Shown piece after piece: positions 7,834 through 16,362 of a stretch of DNA of 64,000 bases. Each line of letters starts with the position of its first letter. Position 1 is the first letter of the stretch. The stretch is from Dolichospermum sp. FACHB-1091 (lineage in GTDB: Bacteria > Cyanobacteriota > Cyanobacteriia > Cyanobacteriales > Nostocaceae). The notes beneath the pieces are model-generated. The model saw only the letters and a list, made by a program, of their open reading frames with translations, was not told the origin of the DNA and searched no databases. The position numbers were made by a program, and so were the translations under genes. The stretch covers positions 62,001 to 126,000 of the forward strand of contig NZ_JACJSB010000007.1 in the NCBI RefSeq assembly GCF_014697585.1. The letters run 5' to 3'.

Positions 7834-8787
7834 GTGAGTCAAAGTGTAAAATCTGTCGTGATTCTTGGTGCTGGTGCTTGGGGTACAGCCCTGGCCAAAT
7901 TAGCAGCAATTAATGGTAATCAGGTGCATTTATGGTCACGTCAGGGATCACAATCCTTAGTCAGTGTACTGGAAAATGCCCACATAGTCTTATCAGCTAT
8001 TTCTATGCAAGGGGTAAGAGATGTAGCTTCTATGGTACAATCTTCTACTGTGTCTCCAGAGACAATTTTTGTCACCGCAACTAAAGGATTAGAACCCAAA
8101 ACAACATACACACCTTCGCAAATTTGGCAAGAAATTTTTCCTAATCATCCCGTTGTTGTCTTATCAGGTCCGAATTTATCCCAGGAAATTGTCCGGGAAT
8201 TACCAGCAGCAACCGTAGTAGCTAGTAAAAATATCAATGCCGCCCAAAGTGTACAATTGGTATTTTCTTCCAGTCGTTTTCGTGTTTATACTAATCCTGA
8301 CCCTGTGGGAGTAGAATTAGGAGGAACGCTAAAAAATGTGATAGCGATCGCTGCTGGTGTATGTGATGGGCTAAACTTAGGAACAAATGCTAAAGCGGCT
8401 TTAGTCACCCGTGGCTTAACCGAAATAGTGCGAATTGGTAAGAATTTAGGCGCGAAAACGGAAACATTTTATGGTTTATCCGGTCTAGGAGACTTACTAG
8501 CTACCTGTAACAGCCCTTTAAGTCGGAATTATCAACTTGGTTATCAGTTAGCGCATGGAAAAACGCTCAAAGAAATTTTAGCGGGTCTTCCTGGAATAGC
8601 AGAAGGTGTAAACACTTGTCGGGTATTAATGGAAATTGCACAACAACGAAGTATTGCTATTCCTATTAGCGAACAAGTTTATCAACTACTGGAAGGAGAA
8701 GTTACACCTCAACAAGCATTAGATCAACTTATGTTACGAGATATTAAGCCAGAATTTGATGATTTTCCCACAGAACAAATGTGGTAA
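7834..8787 (+). CDS. gpsA: NAD(P)H-dependent glycerol-3-phosphate dehydrogenase
   Basis: This cytosolic enzyme reduces dihydroxyacetone phosphate to sn-glycerol 3-phosphate for membrane lipid synthesis. The Rossmann motif GAGAWGTA lies at residues 12-19, followed by the HLWSRQ strand typical of GpsA. ELGGTLKNVIAIAAG, around residues 160-175, carries the catalytic lysine, and TRGLTEI plus GLSGLGDL complete the C-terminal helical domain. The 317-residue length is slightly short of many bacterial homologues but normal for cyanobacteria. The GTG start at 7834 gives MSQSVKSVVILGAG; the nearby upstream ATG runs into a stop after five codons. It could share a transcript with lipA. Confidence 0.96.
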   Translation: MSQSVKSVVILGAGAWGTALAKLAAINGNQVHLWSRQGSQSLVSVLENAHIVLSAISMQGVRDVASMVQSSTVSPETIFVTATKGLEPKTTYTPSQIWQEIFPNHPVVVLSGPNLSQEIVRELPAATVVASKNINAAQSVQLVFSSSRFRVYTNPDPVGVELGGTLKNVIAIAAGVCDGLNLGTNAKAALVTRGLTEIVRIGKNLGAKTETFYGLSGLGDLLATCNSPLSRNYQLGYQLAHGKTLKEILAGLPGIAEGVNTCRVLMEIAQQRSIAIPISEQVYQLLEGEVTPQQALDQLMLRDIKPEFDDFPTEQMW

Positions 8788-9336
8788 GTAAGGGTAAAAT
8801 GCTTACAGAGTAAGGCCTGCAATGAAAATTAAATGATTACCGCTTTCAGTCCCTGAAAGAATTTGCCAAATTGTCAGGAAATTACTTTTTAAATGATGTA
8901 AATATGACCATGTAGTTTATAGACATCATGATCAGAAGTATGTTTTTGACACTATGATCAGTTAGAAAAACAACTGTAAATATCTCTAAAAATGGTGATT
9001 TTGACTAGTAGATAACTTCTAATTGAAAGTTCGACTCAAGATTAGAATAGCTATTAGTTCCTGATGCTATTAGAATCGAAAAAATCGTTAAAATATATTC
9101 TTTTCAGGCAGTGGAGTGCGGCAAAAATAACTATCAAGTTAAAAAAAGGTGCAAAAGCTGATAAATTAAGTTTTCTTCCTTTATGCCTACTTACACTAGT
9201 AAAAAGTTTTGCCACTAATTGTACATCGAAGACTAAACTGTTTTATTTGATGAGAAATTACGGAATAGCAACCGTTGATTTGATCGTAATTTTAACTGCC
9301 CTTAATTTATTGTTACCTGGAGCAACTTGAGACATT
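8788..9336. other. Long leader/intergenic region upstream of the sigma factor
   Basis: Nearly 550 bp separate gpsA from sigC. The region is AT-rich and presumably contains the promoters and a long 5' leader. An 88-codon open frame (9064-9330) ends 6 bp before the sigma start, but its sequence resembles no protein I know and is probably not coding. A purine-rich GGAG near 9318 precedes the sigma-factor ATG. Confidence 0.5.
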
Positions 9337-10584
9337 ATGCCAGCAACATCCGTTTATAAAAATACCGCCTACGGTAGCGAAAATCTAAGCGTGCCTCTGG
9401 ATCTTGAAATCAGTAGTGATGAAAGTGAGTTATCCCTAGATGATTTACCGGATTTAGATATCCCTGTAGTTGAATCTGATTTACCCGTTCAAGTTAACCG
9501 CAGCAGTACAGACTTAGTTCGTCTCTATCTGCAAGAAATTGGTCGAGTCCGGTTATTAGGAAAAGATGAAGAAGTTTCCGAAGCTCAAAAAGTACAGCGA
9601 AACTTACGGTTGCGAGTAGTGCTTAGTTTAGCAGCCCAGGAGGGAGATGCGATCATTATCCCTTATTTGCGATTAATTGAGGTCCAGGAGCGTTTGGCTT
9701 CGGAGTTAGGACACCGCCCTTCTTTAGAACGGTGGGCGGCCACTGCGGGGATAAAATTATCCGATCTTAAACCAACTTTAGCAAATGGTAAGAGACGCTG
9801 GGCAGAAATCGCTCAGTTAACCGTAGAAGAACTAGAGCAAATTCAAAGTCAAGGACTACAAGCTAAAGCCCAGATGATTAAAGCGAATTTGCGTTTGGTG
9901 GTATCTGTGGCGAAAAAATATCAAAATCGTGGTTTGGAATTGTTAGACTTAGTTCAAGAAGGGACTTTAGGTTTAGAACGAGCCGTTGAGAAATTTGACC
10001 CCACTAAAGGTTATCGTTTTAGTACCTATGCTTATTGGTGGATTCGTCAAGGAATTACCAGAGCGATCGCTACTTCTAGTCGTACCATTCGCCTTCCTGT
10101 CCATATTACCGAAAAACTGAACAAAATTAAAAAGGCGCAACGGAAAATTGCCCAAGAAAAAGGTCGCACACCTACTTTAGAAGACCTGGCAATTGAGTTA
10201 GATATGACACCTGCCCAAGTCCGGGAAGTATTGTTAAGAGTTCCTCGTTCTGTATCTTTAGAAACCAAGGTAGGAAAAGACAAAGATACTGAATTGGGGG
10301 AATTGCTAGAAACTGATAACATTACGCCTGAAGAAACCTTAATGCGGGAATCTTTACATAAAGATTTGTATAGTCTTTTGGACGATTTAACCGACCGGGA
10401 GCGTGATGTTGTTTCTATGCGCTTCGGTTTGTCCGATGGTCATTCTTACTCTTTATCAGAAATTGGCCGGGCCCTTGACCTATCACGGGAAAGAGTGAGA
10501 CAAATTGAATCAAAGGCCTTGCAAAAACTTCGCCACCCCAAGCGCCGTAACCTTGTCCGCGACTATCTAGAGTCTTTAAGTTAG
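9337..10584 (+). CDS. sigC: Group 2 sigma-70 factor, SigC type
   Basis: A 415-residue RNA polymerase sigma factor. Region 1.2 reads STDLVRLYLQEIGRVRLL. Region 2 carries LIK-type LRLVVSVAKKYQNRG, LLDLVQEGTLGLERAVEKFD and YRFSTYAYWWIRQ for -10 recognition and melting. Region 3 is present, and region 4 ends with LDLSRERVRQIESKALQKLR, the -35 helix-turn-helix. The acidic N terminus beginning MPATSVYKNTAYGSE and the insert between regions 1.2 and 2.1 resemble SigC of Anabaena (about 416 residues) more than the principal SigA. In Anabaena SigC responds to nitrogen status and heterocyst development; that role is carried over by family only. The gene is monocistronic, with repeats downstream. Confidence 0.85.
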   Translation: MPATSVYKNTAYGSENLSVPLDLEISSDESELSLDDLPDLDIPVVESDLPVQVNRSSTDLVRLYLQEIGRVRLLGKDEEVSEAQKVQRNLRLRVVLSLAAQEGDAIIIPYLRLIEVQERLASELGHRPSLERWAATAGIKLSDLKPTLANGKRRWAEIAQLTVEELEQIQSQGLQAKAQMIKANLRLVVSVAKKYQNRGLELLDLVQEGTLGLERAVEKFDPTKGYRFSTYAYWWIRQGITRAIATSSRTIRLPVHITEKLNKIKKAQRKIAQEKGRTPTLEDLAIELDMTPAQVREVLLRVPRSVSLETKVGKDKDTELGELLETDNITPEETLMRESLHKDLYSLLDDLTDRERDVVSMRFGLSDGHSYSLSEIGRALDLSRERVRQIESKALQKLRHPKRRNLVRDYLESLS

Positions 10585-10586
10585 AA

Positions 10587-10681
10587 GGTAATTGGTAATT
10601 GGTAATTGGTAATTGGTAATGGGTAATGGGTAATGGGTAATGGGTAATGGGTAATTGGTAATTGGTAATTGGTAATTGGTA
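10587..10681. repeat. Heptamer tandem repeat tract (TAATTGG/TAATGGG)
   Basis: About thirteen consecutive 7-bp units of GGTAATT or GGTAATG alternate in blocks directly after sigC. Such short tandemly repeated heptamers are a hallmark of heterocystous cyanobacterial genomes. Copies of the same motif recur at 14683-14708 inside cobN and at 44364-44395 between cas4 and cas6. Confidence 0.9.
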
Positions 10682-10691
10682 GTTAATTTCT

Positions 10692-10782
10692 GTTCCCAGT
10701 TAAGAGTCCCCTGTTCCCAGTTAAGAGTCCCCTGTTCCCTGTCCCCTGTCCCCTGTTCCCTGTTCCCAGTTAAGAGTCCCCT
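10692..10782. repeat. GTTCCC / GTTAAGAGTCCC tandem repeat tract
   Basis: Short imperfect direct repeats built from CTGTTCCCAGTTAAGAGTCC and CCTGTTCCCTGT units lie just after the heptamer tract. Related GTTCCCT runs occur inside the dispersed element copies at 26.7, 60.2 and 63.3 kb and, in the opposite orientation, at 27.9 kb. No coding potential. Confidence 0.8.
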
Positions 10783-10880
10783 ATCAACTAGTAAATATTC
10801 TCAATAAGCAATGATTGTTGCAAATTGGGACAAAGATTTGTTATATTCTCAATTAATGAGCTTTGTTGAGAAAATTTAGT

Positions 10881-11336
10881 ATGACTGTCTACACAACTGG
10901 TTCACTTAAGGCAGAATTAAATGACCGTGGCTGGCGTTTAACTCCACAGCGGGAAACAATTCTACATATTTTCCAAGAACTCCCCCAAGGTGAACATTTA
11001 AGTGCAGAGGATCTCTATCATCGCTTAGAGACTGACGGTGAAGGTATTAGTTTATCAACTATCTACCGGACTTTAAAGTTAATGGCGAGAATGGGGATTT
11101 TGCGGGAGTTAGAATTGGGAGAAGGACATAAACATTATGAAATCAATCAACCTTATCCCCATCACCATCATCACCTAATTTGTGTGCGCTGTAACTCGAC
11201 TATCGAGTTTAAAAATGACTCTATTTTAAAAATTGGGGGAAAAACAGCGCAAAAAGAAGGTTACCATTTATTAGATTGTCAAATGACTATTCATGCTGTA
11301 TGTCCTAAGTGCCAAAGGGCGTTAATGCCTATTTAG
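10881..11336 (+). CDS. furA: Ferric uptake regulator FurA
   Basis: An iron-responsive repressor of 151 residues from the ATG at 10881; an in-frame TTG lies 18 bp upstream. The N-terminal winged helix contains LTPQRETIL and SLSTIYRTLKLM. The metal-binding dimerisation domain begins at HKHYEINQPYPHHHHH. Cysteines are at 101, 104, 133, 141 and 144, which is exactly the five-cysteine arrangement described for Anabaena FurA, including CVRC and CPKC. In Anabaena FurA controls iron uptake, heterocyst and photosynthesis genes, binds haem and autoregulates. An AT-rich palindrome, CTCAATTAATGAG (10848-10860), immediately upstream could be an operator, but I could not test it against a Fur box. A bidirectional terminator separates it from cobN. 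Confidence 0.93.
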   Translation: MTVYTTGSLKAELNDRGWRLTPQRETILHIFQELPQGEHLSAEDLYHRLETDGEGISLSTIYRTLKLMARMGILRELELGEGHKHYEINQPYPHHHHHLICVRCNSTIEFKNDSILKIGGKTAQKEGYHLLDCQMTIHAVCPKCQRALMPI

Positions 11337-11465
11337 AAACTAAGAGAATGGACAGTTAATAATTACCAGCCTCAATTTAGATAACTAGGAAATTGGTATG
11401 ACAGGGATAGACATCTGCAATTTGGGAGAATGAATCAAGTAGTGCGGGAATCTAAGTGTATTGAG

Positions 11466-11493
11466 AAAGCGGAAATTAAAAACTTCCGCTTTT
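11466..11493. terminator. Bidirectional intrinsic terminator between furA and cobN
   Basis: The stem AAAGCGGAA (11466-11474) pairs with TTCCGCTTT (11484-11492) around a 9 nt loop. A T follows on the plus strand, and A-rich/T-rich flanks suit both directions. It lies 130 bp after furA and about 59 bp beyond the end of the convergent cobN, so it can serve both. Confidence 0.7.
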
Positions 11494-11551
11494 AACATCA
11501 TCAGGACTAACGGCATAAAATAAAATTTATAAATTACTTAGAAGGAGTAAA

Positions 11552-14500
11552 TTATTTTTCTTCGATGGTGGCTTCTGCTTGATGGACTAAATTGCGGAGG
11601 TTTTCTAGGGTTTGTATACTTACATCCTGCCATAAACCGCGCTGGTTTGCCTCTAGTAGTCTTTCCGCAATATCACGTAACGCCCAAGGGTTTTTGTTGT
11701 GGATAAATTCACAAACTGTAGTATTTTCTAAATATGCTTCAACTACACCTTGATACATATAATCTTCCACACATTGGGCTGTAGCATCGTAAGCGAAAAG
11801 AAAATCTACCGTTGCGGCCATTTCAAATGCACCCTTATAACCATGACGCATAACTCCAGCTATCCATTTAGGATTAACCACGCGGGAACGATATACCCTG
11901 GCAATTTCTGAACTGAGTTGGCGAATTTTGGGCTGGAGTGTATTGGAATTATCGCCAAAATAGGTTTGGGGATTTTTACCCTGAAGAGAACGCACAGCGG
12001 CGGTTAAACCCCCTTGAAATTGATAATAATCATCAGAATCAAGTAAATCATGTTCGCGGTTATCTTGATTGTGGAGGACGATTTGCATTTGCTTTAAACG
12101 TTGTTCAAAAGCTTCCACATTCTTATTCCCTGTTTCCTGACCAGAAGAATAGGCGTAAGCGCTCCAATTTGTGTAAGCTTGGGCTAAATCCTCGTCATTT
12201 TGCCAATTTTGGGAAGCCATTAAACCTTGGAGTCCCGCCCCATAAGCGCCTGGTTGAGAACCAAAAACGCGATATTGCGATCGCTCTTGTGCTACATCTA
12301 AAGATAAACCCTGTTGAGTCCATTGTTCAGTTTCTTGACGAACCATATCTGCGAGCGGATTTTGATCAGGGGGTTCATTTAAAGCTGAAACCGCTTTTAC
12401 AGCTTGATCAAATAAAGTGATTAAATTAGGAAAAGCATCCCGGAAAAAACCCGAAATTCTTAGGGTAACATCCACACGGGGACGACCCACAACCGCCAAA
12501 GGTAATATTTCAAAATCTATCACCCGCCGCGCTACACCATCCCACACAGGTTTAACACCGAGTAAAGCTAAAGCCTCGGCTAAATCATCACCACCAGTCC
12601 GCATGGTAGCCGTACCCCACACCGATAAAGCGAGAGTTTTAGGATATTCTCCATTTGCTTGGGTGTAGGTTTCAATCAGGGTTTCAGCGGCTTTTCTCCC
12701 AATATCCCAGGCCGTTTCCGTGGGAATGGCACGAATATCAACAGCGTAAAAGTTTTTACCTGTGGGCAGAACTTCGGGACGGCCGCGCGTCGGTGCGCCG
12801 GAAGCACCACTTTTGACATATTTTCCATCCAGTCCCCGTAATAGGTTGGTGATTTCTTCGCTGGTTTTTTGCAGGGAGGGGAGGAGTTTGTCGCTAATCC
12901 AGTTTTCTGTGGTTTTTCCGGCTATGATTTTTTCTACTAAATGGGCGGCTTCTATTTCTAGGAGTTCAACGACATCCCCAATGATATGACAGGATTTAAG
13001 TCTCTCACAGAGGCGCAGAGGCGCAGATAGGGGGGTTGAGAGGTCGTCGGTGAGGGGGTCTATGTCTAAACCCCATTGTTTGGCTATGGTGCGGGTAATA
13101 CCTATAGAATAGCGGTTGGGGATGCGGGCGATCGCTACTATTAAATCTCTTAGTTGGGTGCCTTGGGGACATTGGCCGAATATGTGTAGGCCGTCGCGGA
13201 TTTGGGCTTCTTTGAGTTCGCACAAGTAACCGTCTAAGGAGTTTAAGATTAAGGTTTCAAAATTGGTGATGTCTTTGGGGTTGGTAATTCCTAAGTCTTT
13301 ATATAGGTTTTCTTTGATGACTAATTCCTTGATGCGATCGCTGATTATTGGTAATCTGGAAGGATCTAAACTTTCGGCTTCGTAATATTCATCAATGAGG
13401 TTTTCTACTTGTTGCAATCCTCCATATAATTGCGCCCTTGTCATGGGCGGTGTTAAGTGATCAATTATTACTGCTTGGGCGCGTCTTTTGGCCTGTGAAC
13501 CTTCACCAGGATCATTGACAATAAATGGATATAAATGAGGCATTGGTCCCAAGGCAATTTCTGGATAACAATTATTAGATAAGGCGACACTTTTACCCGG
13601 TAGCCATTCTAAGTTACCATGTTTTCCTAGATGAATTATGGCATCCGCAGCCAAAGATTCTCGCAGCCAATGATAAAAGGCTAAGTAATTATGTGTTGGT
13701 TCTAAATCTGGTGCATGATAATTTAAAGTCGGATCAATATCATAACCTCTTGATGGTTGAATACCCACAAAAATTTTCCCGAATTTAATTCCCGAAATTG
13801 CCAAATTTTGAATTGTTTCTAATGTTCCCCACCGTTCAATAATTTCCTGTTGTATATTTGCAGGTAAAGTAGCAAAATATTTTTGATATTCGGCTGCTGA
13901 TAAACTTTGATTTATTGGTTTCCAGTCTCTTCCTTCGGGATCATTGGTGATGCTAGATGTGAGAATTTGAATTAATTCGTCTCCAGTTTCAGGAATATTT
14001 CCTACTTCATAACCAGCTAATTTTAAAGCTTTGAGAATTTCCACACAACTGGCAGGACTGTCCAATCCTACGCCATTTGCGAGCCTTCCGTTGGTGTTGG
14101 GGTAATTTGCTAAAATTAAGGCTACTTGCCGTTCTGAGGGCATTTTTACCCGCAATCGTACCCAATTTGCAGCCAGTTGGGTGACAAATTCAATGCGATC
14201 GCTCAAGGGTTCATAAACTACAATATCGGTCTCTAATTTGTGATTTCGAGTTTGTAAAGTTTTGAAGGATACAGCCCTACTAATAATCCGTCCGTCTACT
14301 TCTGGTAATGCTACATTTATAGCAATATCACGGGGTGTTAAACCTTGTGATTCTGATTCCCATTGTTCAATGGAACTAGCACAAAGAATTACTTGCAAAA
14401 CCGGGACATCTAATTTTTCCCAAAGTTCAATTTGCGGTATTTCTGTTTCTAATTGCGCTAGGGAAAAACTGGTGGTATTCATTAATAAACTAATATTTAC

Positions 14501-15274
14501 CCCATTTTTATCTGTAAACCATTCACATAATTTATCACTTACACCCGGTTCACGCAATGAAGAGACAAAAACTGGTACAGGTTGTAAATTTTTCTCTAAC
14601 AAAGCATTACACAAAGCATCAATAACTTTAGTATTTCCTGATAAATAATGAGCGCGATAAAACAAAATCCCAACTTTTGGGAATGGGTAATTGGTAATTG
14701 GTAATTGGGTATTATTCTCAGTTCCTAACCTACCATACAAACCCACACGGGGAACAGGTTGTGGAGGTGGAGGATTAAATTCTGTTAATAAAGCCGTATC
14801 AGCGATAAATTTTAAAGCATTGAGGAAATTTTCTGTACCACCTTCTTGAAAATATTGCCAGATTTTCTGGACAATTTCTGGAGCAATTGTAGATTTGGAG
14901 ATTAAATCAAGATCAAGTCCGTCATCTCCTGGCATTATAATTAGGGTTGTTCCATTACGTTCTCCAATTTCCTGTATAACTTCTAGACCATAATTCCAAT
15001 AAGAACTTCCACCAATAAGACGCAGAACAATTACTTGCGCTGATTCTAATACTTGTTCGCTATAAGTATCTATACTGATTTGTTGTTGTAGTTGTAATAA
15101 ATTAGCGACTCGAATTTCTGGAAATTCATCAGGTAATTTAGAAACTACAGTTCCTAGAGTTTGAATATCAGTATCTGCTGCTGTAATCAATACAAAGGGT
15201 GCTATAGTTTGTTCTAGGAAAAATAAACCCTCCGACTGATTCCAGCCTCCAGCAGTAGCATTTATACGGTGCAT
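11552..15274 (-). CDS. cobN: Cobaltochelatase subunit CobN
   Basis: The 1240-residue large subunit of the ATP-dependent cobalt chelatase of cobalamin synthesis, homologous to the ChlH subunit of Mg-chelatase. It starts MHRINATAGGWN, the usual cyanobacterial opening. Conserved segments include DAIIHLGKHGNLEWLPGK in the middle, and SGASGAPTRGRPEVLPTG with the following NFYAVD. VWGTATMRTGGDDLAEAL and RHGYKGAFEMAATVDFLFAY lie near the C terminus. No cobS/cobT genes are nearby; cyanobacteria are thought to use ChlI/ChlD with CobN. Two places appear to carry in-frame insertions of genomic repeats: the heptamer near 14683-14708 (reading TQLPITNYPFP, around residue 192) and the GAGGCGCAGAGGCGCAG repeat near 13010-13026 (reading SAPLRLCERL, around residue 751). 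The frame is otherwise intact. Confidence 0.95.
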   Translation of the reverse strand: MHRINATAGGWNQSEGLFFLEQTIAPFVLITAADTDIQTLGTVVSKLPDEFPEIRVANLLQLQQQISIDTYSEQVLESAQVIVLRLIGGSSYWNYGLEVIQEIGERNGTTLIIMPGDDGLDLDLISKSTIAPEIVQKIWQYFQEGGTENFLNALKFIADTALLTEFNPPPPQPVPRVGLYGRLGTENNTQLPITNYPFPKVGILFYRAHYLSGNTKVIDALCNALLEKNLQPVPVFVSSLREPGVSDKLCEWFTDKNGVNISLLMNTTSFSLAQLETEIPQIELWEKLDVPVLQVILCASSIEQWESESQGLTPRDIAINVALPEVDGRIISRAVSFKTLQTRNHKLETDIVVYEPLSDRIEFVTQLAANWVRLRVKMPSERQVALILANYPNTNGRLANGVGLDSPASCVEILKALKLAGYEVGNIPETGDELIQILTSSITNDPEGRDWKPINQSLSAAEYQKYFATLPANIQQEIIERWGTLETIQNLAISGIKFGKIFVGIQPSRGYDIDPTLNYHAPDLEPTHNYLAFYHWLRESLAADAIIHLGKHGNLEWLPGKSVALSNNCYPEIALGPMPHLYPFIVNDPGEGSQAKRRAQAVIIDHLTPPMTRAQLYGGLQQVENLIDEYYEAESLDPSRLPIISDRIKELVIKENLYKDLGITNPKDITNFETLILNSLDGYLCELKEAQIRDGLHIFGQCPQGTQLRDLIVAIARIPNRYSIGITRTIAKQWGLDIDPLTDDLSTPLSAPLRLCERLKSCHIIGDVVELLEIEAAHLVEKIIAGKTTENWISDKLLPSLQKTSEEITNLLRGLDGKYVKSGASGAPTRGRPEVLPTGKNFYAVDIRAIPTETAWDIGRKAAETLIETYTQANGEYPKTLALSVWGTATMRTGGDDLAEALALLGVKPVWDGVARRVIDFEILPLAVVGRPRVDVTLRISGFFRDAFPNLITLFDQAVKAVSALNEPPDQNPLADMVRQETEQWTQQGLSLDVAQERSQYRVFGSQPGAYGAGLQGLMASQNWQNDEDLAQAYTNWSAYAYSSGQETGNKNVEAFEQRLKQMQIVLHNQDNREHDLLDSDDYYQFQGGLTAAVRSLQGKNPQTYFGDNSNTLQPKIRQLSSEIARVYRSRVVNPKWIAGVMRHGYKGAFEMAATVDFLFAYDATAQCVEDYMYQGVVEAYLENTTVCEFIHNKNPWALRDIAERLLEANQRGLWQDVSIQTLENLRNLVHQAEATIEEK

Positions 15275-15512
15275 AATTGGTAATTAATAATGGAAATTTT
15301 GAGTTAGGAAATTTGGGAGCTTTTTGACGTTATCTTTAAATAAGGCAATAAATAAATTCATCAGTAAATATGTCTCTATCGTTCCCTTTATGCAAAACAT
15401 AACATTTATTGTAGGTTGGGTTGTTCGCGTTAGCGTTGCGGAGCAATCGGAACGAAACCCAACACCCCTACTATTGTACTAGATAGCGCTTCAACAAATT
15501 ATGAGGTGGGAT
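15275..15512. other. Upstream region of cobN with dispersed repeat
   Basis: About 240 bp without a gene. A palindromic dispersed repeat, GTTCGCGTTAGCGTTGCGGAGCAATCGGAAC, spans about 15423-15453 and is flanked by GGTTGGG...CCCAACA, forming a large imperfect hairpin. I looked for a cobalamin riboswitch box (GCCACTG) upstream of cobN and did not see one. Confidence 0.5.
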
Positions 15513-15659
15513 ATGGTAATATTACAAGAGTCTCCTTGGTATCAACAGATTTTCAGAGAAAGTGAAAAACGGGGTGAAAGACGAGCTATACTGTCAATCT
15601 TGAGAAAAGTTAGACAATATACTCTAACTTGTTCAATCCTAAAACCGAATATAGGATAA
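15513..15659 (+). pseudogene. Remnant of an Rpn/DUF4351-type PD-(D/E)XK nuclease gene
   Basis: An ATG-initiated 48-codon frame reads MVILQESPWYQQIFRESEKRG and then RRAILSILRKVRQ. This resembles the C-terminal part of the recombination-promoting nuclease/putative transposase proteins abundant in cyanobacteria, where QESPWYQEI-type segments precede a charged helical tail. No catalytic domain is present, so I read it as a fragment. The similarity is from memory and short. Confidence 0.4.
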
Positions 15660-15758
15660 ACCCAAAACAGGTTTTTATCGAGTGTCAAAATTCCTTTTTT
15701 CTAATCATTCTCCATTAGACATCTGGTGGTAATTGATGAAAGATGCTATTTTTGATTA

Positions 15759-16253
15759 TTACAATTCATCAAAGTAATAAGTCACAACTCCAGAAATAGG
15801 GTTGTTGCCTATTCTCACATGATTTGATTGTAGCATTTCTTTGAGTATGGTTTCTACTTCCACAAAACTAGCTCCTGTGGCCTTAACACCTTGAGTTACT
15901 GTTAAACTACCACCATTAGCCTCTGCTGCTTCTATGAGTTTGACAGTGAGGGGTTTACCATTTGGTTGGTGAACTTGTGATATAAATATCCGCTCATTCA
16001 TGGGTATACCCGCAGGAGATACACCTGCTTTTAATCGCAATTTTTGCTCATATTCGTCAACCATATTCGGTATGATCACTAAATCAACAACTTGTCCAAT
16101 ATAAAATAAACCACCAGTACATAGCCATAATAAACCAGTACCGATTTTGCCATTATATAAGCGATGTAAGCCTCCTATACCAAAAAAACCCGCTCCACAC
16201 AGAAGATAAGAAACAAGAAGACGATCTTGATTTTGATTGTTTTTTATAGTCAT
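15759..16253 (-). CDS. TM2 domain-containing membrane protein
   Basis: A 164-residue protein. Residues 12-60 form a TM2 domain: two membrane spans, VSYLLCGAGFFGIGGLHRLY and GLLWLCTGGLFYIGQVVDL, joined by a tight NGKIG turn. The GGLHRLYNGKIGTGLL and VVDL elements are diagnostic. The C-terminal 90 residues are cytosolic and predicted helical, with EANGGSLTVTQGVKATGASFVEVETILKE, which looks like a small winged-helix-like unit found in cyanobacterial TM2 proteins. Its function is unknown. It is divergent from dus, 109 bp away. Confidence 0.85.
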   Translation of the reverse strand: MTIKNNQNQDRLLVSYLLCGAGFFGIGGLHRLYNGKIGTGLLWLCTGGLFYIGQVVDLVIIPNMVDEYEQKLRLKAGVSPAGIPMNERIFISQVHQPNGKPLTVKLIEAAEANGGSLTVTQGVKATGASFVEVETILKEMLQSNHVRIGNNPISGVVTYYFDEL

Positions 16254-16362
16254 TTTATTTTCCGTCCATTAGGATTTACTGGTTTAATCATCTATGCTTT
16301 GATTAACTACCCCTCTTTAGTTGTCAATTCCCCAATTAACGATTCTATTTTTAATTTTAACC

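Noticed and set aside
9064-9330. 88-codon frame before sigC
   Set aside because: It lies in the sigma factor leader, resembles no known protein and has no good ribosome-binding site.
12770-12815. GC-rich SGASGAPTRGRPEVLPTG segment in CobN, suspected as a repeat insertion
   Set aside because: This segment is a conserved motif of the CobN/ChlH family, so it is native.
11938-13223. Several open frames antisense or out of phase to cobN
   Set aside because: They are shadows of a strongly conserved long gene.
15275-15500. Cobalamin riboswitch upstream of cobN
   Set aside because: No B12 box or matching stem could be seen; only a dispersed palindrome is present.
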